From Armatimonadota bacterium (lineage in GTDB: Bacteria; Armatimonadota; Abditibacteriia; CG2-30-59-28), in NCBI GenBank assembly GCA_016199605.1, contig JACQGJ010000122.1, forward strand, positions 1 to 7,712: a stretch of 7,712 nt of DNA. Reading direction: 5' to 3'. The notes beneath the pieces were generated by a model. It was not told where the DNA came from. It made no database searches and saw only the letters and a list, made by a program, of their open reading frames with translations. Shown here piece by piece: positions 1-5,221 of this stretch. The translations under genes and the position numbers were made by a program. The first letter of the stretch is position 1. Each line of letters opens with the position of its first letter.

Positions 1-1051
1 CCAGGCCCGGTTTGTCGGGCACGATCAAGGACCCGTCTTCAAAAGGAATAGGCTCCACAATCAAGTCGTCCTCGCGTAACAAGTGGCCGATGATGTCGCT
101 GGGCAACTCACAGCCGGCCGCTGCGGCGGCGTGGACGCTGCTCATGTCTCGCACTCCCAGGTCCATTCCGGTCCCGCGCCAAGTGGGGCAACCAGCCTTG
201 CGCGCCAGCGTCGCCCAATCGACAAACTCCTTCAGAGGACCCAACAGGTTGTAGTAATCTGCGGCTTCCCTCTGTAGAGCGGGCAGCAACTCCGTGATTG
301 AGGTCAGGTGCAGCGCTATGGATTGAGGGATCTGTCCGCGCAGTTGCACGTACCAGTCCAGGCGATGCTGCGGCACCGGACTTTCGAAGGTGATACGGTC
401 GAATTGCTCAAGCGAACGCGAAACTTCCCTCGCCCCCTCCAGATCGACGAACCGCTCGTTGGGGTCCAGCACGATGGAGAGGTGCGGCGCGACCGCCCGA
501 ACCGCCGCTACGCGCTCGGCGATGGGGTCGCCCCGTTGGCACTTCATCTTGAGGCCATGGAAGCCCATTCCCGCCGCCACCCGGGCCCGTTCGGCGGTGT
601 CTTCCGGCGTGCCTCGGCCCATCCAGAAATCCACCGGGATCCGATCGATCTTCTTCCCCCCCAGCAGGTGATGCACCGGCACGCCCAGATACTTGCCCAG
701 CAGATCGAGCCAGGCCATCTCAAACGCTTCGTAGATGATATACGACTCGTAACCATCGCCATGCGGCAGGGGCAGATTGCCCACCGGGAGTTCCGCCAAG
801 GCTTTGCCGACGATCAGGTCGGCATATTCGAGCAACCGGGCAAAGAGGTCACCCCGCCGAGGTTCTCCCAGACCGACCAACCCGTTGTCTGCAACCAGCT
901 CGATGATCCACTTGGGAAACTCCCAGAAGTTCAGCGACCGGCCCGTGAAAGGATCGGGAGCACAGAGCTTGTCCTCGACCCCCTCTGAATGAACGGTTCC
1001 CGGTTGCATGGGTACTATAACTTTGTGGATTCTGACATCAATGATCTTCAT
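1..1051 (-). CDS. Enolase-superfamily (mandelate racemase/muconate lactonizing type) dehydratase-like protein, C-terminus cut by window edge
   Basis: The reverse strand from the ATG at 1051 stays open for 350 codons to the window edge; family members are usually about 370-400 residues, so only the last few dozen are missing. Seen: an N-terminal capping domain (about 1-125, ending in a YEAFEMAWLDLLGKYLGVPV segment typical of the family) and a barrel domain with the KxK pair LKMK (K168, K170), first metal ligand D196 in LDPNE and second ligand E223 in FESP. At the place of the third ligand (usually Asp/Glu) the text is IALHLTSI, giving H248, and the second catalytic Lys of muconate-type enzymes aligns with a Leu near 270. 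Known family chemistry is Mg-assisted proton abstraction alpha to a carboxylate: sugar-acid dehydration, racemization or cycloisomerization. The neighbouring 2-oxo acid aldolase favours a sugar-acid dehydratase, but the altered site makes the reaction uncertain. No clear Shine-Dalgarno is seen; the start lies 29 bp after the aldolase stop, so translation may depend on the upstream gene. Confidence 0.88.
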   Translation of the reverse strand, partial: MKIIDVRIHKVIVPMQPGTVHSEGVEDKLCAPDPFTGRSLNFWEFPKWIIELVADNGLVGLGEPRRGDLFARLLEYADLIVGKALAELPVGNLPLPHGDGYESYIIYEAFEMAWLDLLGKYLGVPVHHLLGGKKIDRIPVDFWMGRGTPEDTAERARVAAGMGFHGLKMKCQRGDPIAERVAAVRAVAPHLSIVLDPNERFVDLEGAREVSRSLEQFDRITFESPVPQHRLDWYVQLRGQIPQSIALHLTSITELLPALQREAADYYNLLGPLKEFVDWATLARKAGCPTWRGTGMDLGVRDMSSVHAAAAAGCELPSDIIGHLLREDDLIVEPIPFEDGSLIVPDKPGL

Positions 1052-1080
1052 GTTTCACACGATCAGGAGTCTGAACTCGC

Positions 1081-1887
1081 CTACCCCTTCGTCCGGCCGG
1101 GATCAATAGTGATATTCGCATCGAACGTCTCTCGAACCGCGACTGCGGCCTTCTTGAACAGACCGATGTCGCAGTAATGGCCGAACATCTGAACTCCCAA
1201 CATACCCAGTTTGGGAAGATGCTCGGGGAAGTCATAGTGACAGCCCATGATTTTCCCGTGAGCGCGGCAACTCGCGGCGGTCTGGGCAATGGCGTCCCAG
1301 AGGGCCGGGGCACCCCATTGTCCAGGCACGCCGAGATCGACGCCCAGGTCCCCCGGGCCGACATACAGACCGTCTACCCCCTCCAGCGCGGCGATCTCAT
1401 CGCAGAGGGTCAGGGCTTCCCTCAGCTCGATCTGGATCAATGTCAGCACATCACGATTGGCCTCCTCCAGGAACTGCGGCGGGCGAACCGCTTGATGCCT
1501 GGTATGACCGCGAAACAAATGCACGCCACGCCGCCCAACAGGGGTGTATTTACTGGCCCGTACCACCGCCTGAACCTGCTCCAGAGTGGAAATCGCTGGT
1601 ATCAGCACCCCGGCGGCCCCGGCATCAAGCGCTCGGGTGATGGGACCCCGATTGGTGTCCGGCACCCGAACAATCACCGGCATCTCAAGGCTCCAGCCAA
1701 CGTCCACGACCAACTCCACCTCGCGCGGGCTGAACTGTCCGTGCTCTGTATCAACGAGCACAAAGTCAAAGCCAGCGTCGAACAGACAATGCAGTACGGC
1801 GGGAGTACTGAACTCGACCAGGAACGTGCCCAACACCGGGCAACGCCGTTCGATCTTCTCGCGCAGTTTTCTCGCAGTCGGATGCAT
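1081..1887 (-). CDS. HpcH/HpaI aldolase family protein (class II, 2-oxo acid aldolase)
   Basis: A 268-residue protein, the usual length for HpcH/HpaI/RhmA-type aldolases, which reversibly cleave 4-hydroxy-2-oxo acids to pyruvate and an aldehyde using a divalent metal. Seen: the opening GTFLVEFSTPAVLHCLFDAG (20-39); VDTEHG with the catalytic His candidate H49; VIVRVP with carboxylate-binding R74; ALDAGAAGVLIP (86-97); metal ligand candidates E154 in LIQIE and D180 in YVGPGDLGVDLG. All expected active-site positions are filled. The ATG at 1887 has a GAGGA ribosome site at 1895-1899, 7 bases away. It lies 61 bp downstream of the exported barrel gene and 29 bp upstream of the enolase-family gene, so co-expression is likely. 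The pairing resembles the rhamnonate pathway, where an enolase-family dehydratase makes a 2-keto-3-deoxy acid that an HpcH-type aldolase cleaves; the actual substrate cannot be read from sequence. Confidence 0.92.
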   Translation of the reverse strand: MHPTARKLREKIERRCPVLGTFLVEFSTPAVLHCLFDAGFDFVLVDTEHGQFSPREVELVVDVGWSLEMPVIVRVPDTNRGPITRALDAGAAGVLIPAISTLEQVQAVVRASKYTPVGRRGVHLFRGHTRHQAVRPPQFLEEANRDVLTLIQIELREALTLCDEIAALEGVDGLYVGPGDLGVDLGVPGQWGAPALWDAIAQTAASCRAHGKIMGCHYDFPEHLPKLGMLGVQMFGHYCDIGLFKKAAVAVRETFDANITIDPGRTKG

Positions 1888-1894
1888 GTGGTAT

Positions 1895-1899
1895 TCCTC
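1895..1899 (-). promoter_or_regulatory. Ribosome binding site of the aldolase gene
   Basis: The reverse strand reads GAGGA seven bases before the ATG at 1887, with a second GAGG just upstream (1901-1904). It supports this start and suggests strong independent initiation on the aldolase cistron, unlike its two operon neighbours, which lack an obvious Shine-Dalgarno. Confidence 0.6.
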
Positions 1900-1948
1900 G
1901 CCTCTTTGATCTGAGGTCAGAGTGCAGGTATGGACGATCTGGATTGCA

Positions 1949-4021
1949 TCAATATGCTATCCTCACCCCGGACCTGCTGGCCCAGGGCGAAAGGGCGAAA
2001 CTGGGGCTTTTGCCGGATATCCATTCCGCAATATCATTTACATGGTCCGCGTCTGAATACGACTTCGCCGTCAACGTCCGCTTCGATTGCGAAATCTCCA
2101 GCGTTCTAACATGGAGGGTTCCGCTCCAGGGAACGGTGTCTATACACACTGCTGCCGGTTGTTTCGGCAGGTACATAATCCACTCTTCTGATACCCCGCT
2201 TGAGCCTTCAAACGGGGTATCAGACCGAATCGTCACAGGTTTGCCGTCACCGTAGTCCACCGAAACGTCGACCCGCATATTCAACGGATAGCCGTAGTTG
2301 TTGCCGAACACAACACGAAGCTGCCAACTGCGGTCGGCGCCGGCCGTTCTGAGATCCCTGTACAGCGACTGCGCGTTTTCGAAGGCCCTCAGGCAATCGG
2401 CGTCCCGGAGATCGGATGCTATCTTGCCGAGGTATCCAGCCATCTTCATTCTAAGTGCCGGTGCAAACTCCTCTTCTCCCTTGAAGGTGATTCCCTTGGC
2501 TACGTCGGAAGCCTCTGAACACAGCCCCTTCTCAACCGGAATCAACTCCGCGTAGAACTCCGGAAGGGACGGGTATTCTTTGGAGAGTTTCTCCAGCTTA
2601 ACAACCGCCGCGGGAGTGAGCACGGTCTTGGGACTGTGCGATGCCGGCAGGACACCCTCAGCCTGCAGGATATTGACAATGGCAGATAGATGCAGGTAGG
2701 CCTTTAACTTCTGCACTGAATCGTAGGCGCCGTCAAGCAATCGTTCCCTGAATCCGTACCAGGCATCGGCAATCCCGATGAGGCCCTTTCTCGATTTGTA
2801 GGCGGCGCTGCTCTTGGAGTACTTTGGCCGCGCAGGCATCCGAACCCCAATAAGCGGTTCCATTGCGGACACTATCTTCTCGGTCTCCGCGATCAGATAA
2901 CGCACATTCTCGGAGTGCTCCGCCAGATTGTACGGAGCATACGTACCAGTCCCGTGTGTATCAAAGAGCCTGTATATTCTGTCCTCAAGCGCCAGCTTGG
3001 AGTGGAAATAACCGAGATTCTTGAATCCGCGTTTCCTCAAACCACCCGTAACTTTGTCAAACCGATCACACTCAAGTTTGCGATCCAGATCGCCGTAGCC
3101 CCAGAGAAGGATGTAATGCTCTGTATTTGACCCCCAGGCCTCAACCCAGTTGTTCATGGCTGTTTCCTCGTGGCCTGGACTTGGGTATAGATCCATGACA
3201 ACGGCATCCCGCTTGAGATTCGGCTGGACCCATTGCCAATAGACCCCGGGCGCTATCTTCAGCCAGGGATAGCGATCCTTCACAAAATCGAAAAGCTCGT
3301 TGAACGACCGAGTCATCTTCATCTGCACTTCGCTCTTGTTCGCCCTGAAGTACTCATAAGCTTCCGCTCCCTGCCCTCCGAAGGCCAAACAGACCTCCGG
3401 CTCTTCCTCTGAGAGCACCACTCCATAAAGGGCATCTTTGCCGCAGTGCTCGAAGATGGTGTCAAGCTGCCAGGCGATGGTCTTCTTGACGCTGGCCATC
3501 AACTCGGGATTGGCGGCGATGTCCAACCAGGTCTTGCCGGCAAGGTTATCACCTCCGGGTCGAAGGCCTTTCGCCTTCAGTTTGTCGAGTACCGGTTTGG
3601 GAATACTCCCCAGACCGAAGCTCTGAGTTTCGCCGGGCTCGCCCCACCTGGAATGATCGCCCCACCAGAAAGCCTCATACCAGATTCTGGAAGAGTGCTT
3701 GAACTCATTGATGGCTTCACGGACTTTGTTGCTGTCGCTAAGCAGAAAGGGAACAACCCACTGGTTACCAAGCCAGAACCAGTTGATATTATGACGGCGA
3801 AAATATGGCCGGTCATAGTAGGAGGGGTATGCGCCACCGCTGTCATGGAAGTCACCCAGCCAGCCATAGTGACCAGGGCTAATCCTGTTTTGGGAATTCC
3901 CCGGACGCGACACCGGAGCGCCGGACATCGGATTCCCGTATGCACTGACCCCCAGGATTGCCACAGAGGTCCACGCAACCATTGTCAGGCACTGGTAAGA
4001 GAATTCCCCATCGATTTTCAT
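1949..4021 (-). CDS. Large, probably exported barrel protein with C-terminal beta-rich domain; candidate glycoside hydrolase-like, family not recognised
   Basis: 690 residues from the ATG at 4021. The N-terminus has a short polar stretch, a hydrophobic segment at 11-27 (CLTMVAWTSVAILGVSA) and small residues before Y28, consistent with a weak Sec signal peptide. Residues about 48-400 are rich in aromatics and alternate strand-like and helical segments in a TIM-barrel rhythm: NINWFWLG (78-85), WYEAFWWGD (114-122), LYGVVLSEEEPEV (198-210), IAPGVYWQW (256-264), VVMDLYPSP (274-282), HYILLWGYG (302-310), LGYFH (336-340). E205-E207 after the fourth-strand-like segment sit where clan GH-A enzymes carry an acid/base Glu, but I find no convincing second catalytic Glu. 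Residues about 410-555 look helical; 565-645 look like a beta-sandwich. I cannot assign a family; glycan binding or hydrolysis is inferred from fold pattern and neighbours. It is the first gene of the leftward operon. A perfect 12-bp inverted repeat lies in codons 600-612. No Shine-Dalgarno precedes the start. Confidence 0.85.
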   Translation of the reverse strand: MKIDGEFSYQCLTMVAWTSVAILGVSAYGNPMSGAPVSRPGNSQNRISPGHYGWLGDFHDSGGAYPSYYDRPYFRRHNINWFWLGNQWVVPFLLSDSNKVREAINEFKHSSRIWYEAFWWGDHSRWGEPGETQSFGLGSIPKPVLDKLKAKGLRPGGDNLAGKTWLDIAANPELMASVKKTIAWQLDTIFEHCGKDALYGVVLSEEEPEVCLAFGGQGAEAYEYFRANKSEVQMKMTRSFNELFDFVKDRYPWLKIAPGVYWQWVQPNLKRDAVVMDLYPSPGHEETAMNNWVEAWGSNTEHYILLWGYGDLDRKLECDRFDKVTGGLRKRGFKNLGYFHSKLALEDRIYRLFDTHGTGTYAPYNLAEHSENVRYLIAETEKIVSAMEPLIGVRMPARPKYSKSSAAYKSRKGLIGIADAWYGFRERLLDGAYDSVQKLKAYLHLSAIVNILQAEGVLPASHSPKTVLTPAAVVKLEKLSKEYPSLPEFYAELIPVEKGLCSEASDVAKGITFKGEEEFAPALRMKMAGYLGKIASDLRDADCLRAFENAQSLYRDLRTAGADRSWQLRVVFGNNYGYPLNMRVDVSVDYGDGKPVTIRSDTPFEGSSGVSEEWIMYLPKQPAAVCIDTVPWSGTLHVRTLEISQSKRTLTAKSYSDADHVNDIAEWISGKSPSFALSPWASRSGVRIAY
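2187..2224. repeat. Perfect 12-bp inverted repeat (stem-loop) inside the barrel protein gene
   Basis: TCTGATACCCCG at 2187-2198 is exactly complementary to CGGGGTATCAGA at 2213-2224. Within the 14-base spacer, TTGA (2200-2203) pairs with TCAA (2208-2211) after one mismatch, leaving a 4-base loop. In the mRNA this gives a long hairpin covering codons 600-612 (S-D-T-P-F-E-G-S-S-G-V-S-E) of the C-terminal beta-rich domain, about 235 bases before the aldolase-proximal stop codon. Its role is unknown. Confidence 0.75.
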
Positions 4022-4034
4022 TTTGATTGTTGGC

Positions 4035-4063
4035 AGTATAAACTGGTACTATCATTCATGCAA
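4035..4063 (-). promoter_or_regulatory. Sigma70-like promoter of the leftward operon
   Basis: On the reverse strand TTGCAT (4063-4058) is followed after exactly 17 bases by TATACT (4040-4035). The -10 box matches the consensus at five of six positions, the -35 box only in its TTG. Transcription would start near 4028, about seven bases before the ATG at 4021, which fits the absence of a Shine-Dalgarno there. A small inverted repeat (CAGT at 4034-4037, ACTG at 4042-4045) overlaps the -10 box. Confidence 0.45.
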
Positions 4064-4089
4064 CCGTGTATTCACATGTCGCCCTTGTC

Positions 4090-4118
4090 TTGACAATGGT
4101 CTGGCGCTCGGTAAGAAT
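4090..4118 (+). promoter_or_regulatory. Sigma70-like promoter of the helix-turn-helix gene
   Basis: A perfect TTGACA (4090-4095) is followed after 17 bases by AAGAAT (4113-4118), four of six matches to TATAAT. Transcription would start near 4125, leaving an untranslated leader of about 70 bases. The inverted pair AATGGT (4095-4100) / ACCATT (4119-4124) brackets the spacer and -10 box and could be an operator half-site pair. The 4022-4195 gap contains little else: this promoter, the divergent one, and the ribosome site at 4183-4187. Confidence 0.45.
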
Positions 4119-4182
4119 ACCATTCCAGCAAAGCGAAACCCTACGTCATCCCGGGAGCGCCTTGCATATCGCCGGACGCTGG

Positions 4183-4187
4183 GGAGG
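4183..4187 (+). promoter_or_regulatory. Shine-Dalgarno that fixes the TTG start of the helix-turn-helix gene
   Basis: GGAGG at 4183-4187 ends eight bases before the TTG at 4196. The same reading frame has a stop (TGA) at 4190-4192, so no earlier start is possible. The ATG at 4189 is in another frame and too close to this site, so the TTG is the best start. Confidence 0.65.
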
Positions 4188-4195
4188 AATGAGTA

Positions 4196-5002
4196 TTGCA
4201 ACAGAAGTCCCTTTTTCACGAGGTCGAGCTTTACGACCTGTCCGAGATCGCGACGATGACTTCACTCAGCGTCCAGACTCTGCGCATCTATATCAAACAG
4301 GGGCGGCTGCGAGCGCACCGATTCGGCCGTAAATGGAAGGCCACCCGTGAGCAAGTCCTGGCCTTCTTGAACGGGGACGAAGGGCCGCCCGTGGTCCAGC
4401 ACATCGTTCCCCAGCCTCGTCCCATGATTACTCAGCCACAGGTCGCGCGATCCTTTGCCGAAACGCCCCTTCCTGCTCCCAAGGTCGTGGAAGCTACCTT
4501 CGCGCAGGAGGCAGTTGAGACTGACAGACAGGCGCCCTCCGAGTTGATCGACGGCGACTCTCAGACCCAGCTTGTAAGGGCGGTTCTCGGTGAGCTTGAA
4601 GAGCGCGCCGACGACTCAAACGGAGGTGTGGTGGGCGGTCAGTTGCTTTTCATGAAGCCTCAGGACCTGGACAAGCTGGTACAGTCTCTCGCCGTCCACA
4701 CCGACAGGCTTGAGGAGCGCGCGGCGAAACGGGAGGAGGAGATGCACCACCTTGTCGAGGCGCTGACGCTGGAAAATGAACGTCTTCGGGAGGAGTTGAC
4801 GCGTCTCCGAGAAGATCAGGAAAAGCGTCTGAAAGATTTGGCGGAAGAGATCGGGGCCCAGATCAACTCAGAAGAAAAGCGTGATATCGACCGGTTTCGA
4901 TTCACCTGGATCCAGTCACGTCTCGAGCAACTGTCCTCCGCGGTCGCTGCCAGCGAGCAGCCCGCTCCATCCCAGGACCGTCCGTGGTGGAAGATGTGGT
5001 AG
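4196..5002 (+). CDS. MerR/excisionase-type helix-turn-helix protein with long coiled coil and Trp-rich C-terminal tail
   Basis: 268 residues from a TTG start. Residues about 12-59 form a helix-turn-helix of the excisionase/MerR-like type: YDLSEIATMTSLSVQTLRIY (first helix and recognition helix), then IKQGRLRAHRFGRKWKATRE (wing) and QVLAFL. A Pro- and Gln-rich linker (62-115) and an acidic patch (131-141) follow, then a charged heptad-rich segment at about 157-225 predicted to be a coiled coil. The chain ends in RPWWKMW. It has no sensor or ligand domain, unlike classical MerR regulators. The layout (N-terminal MerR-like domain, coiled coil, basic-aromatic end) recalls RacA of Bacillus and DUF3967-type proteins, which suggests a DNA-bridging or membrane-associated role; a plain transcription factor for the divergent operon is the alternative. 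Start choice is supported by GGAGG at 4183-4187 and an in-frame stop just upstream. Confidence 0.88.
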   Translation: MQQKSLFHEVELYDLSEIATMTSLSVQTLRIYIKQGRLRAHRFGRKWKATREQVLAFLNGDEGPPVVQHIVPQPRPMITQPQVARSFAETPLPAPKVVEATFAQEAVETDRQAPSELIDGDSQTQLVRAVLGELEERADDSNGGVVGGQLLFMKPQDLDKLVQSLAVHTDRLEERAAKREEEMHHLVEALTLENERLREELTRLREDQEKRLKDLAEEIGAQINSEEKRDIDRFRFTWIQSRLEQLSSAVAASEQPAPSQDRPWWKMW

Positions 5003-5172
5003 GAAGTCCGTGTCGCTTTCGGCTACCTCAGTGAGCAAGCAAGTTCCGCATACTTTCGTCACCTCCATTGCGGTACAGGAGCCAGCGATGTGCTACCCTC
5101 TCCCTTCATCTGTGGTCAGGCGCTCCTTCCTCCTGAGGGAGCAGCAAGCATGGCAGCCCAGGCCGTTGATCT

Positions 5173-5191
5173 GCGCCGCACCAGACGGCGC
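5173..5191 (+). terminator. GC-rich stem-loop before the lyase gene (weak terminator or leader hairpin)
   Basis: GCGCCG (5173-5178) and CGGCGC (5186-5191) are perfect complements around a 7-base loop; a flanking T-G wobble can lengthen the stem to seven. Only a short T4 run (5198-5201) follows after six bases, so it is a poor intrinsic terminator. It sits 15 bases before the lyase Shine-Dalgarno and could equally shape the leader of that mRNA. Confidence 0.35.
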
Positions 5192-5205
5192 GAAGCCTTT
5201 TGATG

Positions 5206-5213
5206 AAAGGGGA
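5206..5213 (+). promoter_or_regulatory. Shine-Dalgarno that supports the TTG start of the lyase gene
   Basis: AAAGGGGA ends eight bases before the TTG at 5222. An in-frame TGA at 5204-5206 rules out any longer reading frame, and no ATG occurs in the next 60 codons, so TTG is the likely start. Confidence 0.55.
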
Positions 5214-5221
5214 TCCGGCTC

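Larger units (their letters stand above)
5003..5221 (+). other. 219-bp intergenic region between the helix-turn-helix gene and the lyase gene
   Basis: No convincing reading frame, RNA gene or consensus promoter is visible on either strand. The right end holds the GC-rich stem-loop at 5173-5191 and the ribosome site of the lyase. A weaker pairing, GCTCC (about 5121-5125) with GGAGC (about 5138-5142), also exists. The length leaves room for a separate promoter that I could not identify. Confidence 0.5.

Noticed and set aside
308..988. 226-codon plus-strand open frame
   Set aside because: It is antisense to the enolase-family gene, whose reverse-strand translation shows clear family motifs. The plus-strand product has no recognisable domain and a composition typical of an opposite-strand shadow in GC-rich DNA.
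1177..1914. 245-codon plus-strand open frame
   Set aside because: It is the exact opposite strand of the HpcH/HpaI aldolase gene, which carries all expected catalytic motifs; the plus-strand product shows none.
3446..4093. 215-codon plus-strand open frame overlapping the barrel protein gene and the divergent promoter
   Set aside because: It is antisense to the N-terminal half of the exported protein, has no domain signature, and would run through the leftward promoter.
4066..4332. Plus-strand frame containing ATG 4189 after the GGAGG ribosome site
   Set aside because: The ATG is only one base from the ribosome site and its frame ends at 4332 with a product lacking the helix-turn-helix pattern, whereas TTG 4196 opens a full-length domain protein.
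5069..5097. TTGCGG-N17-TGCTAC as a promoter for the lyase
   Set aside because: The -10 candidate matches the consensus at only two positions; no better pair was found in the gap.
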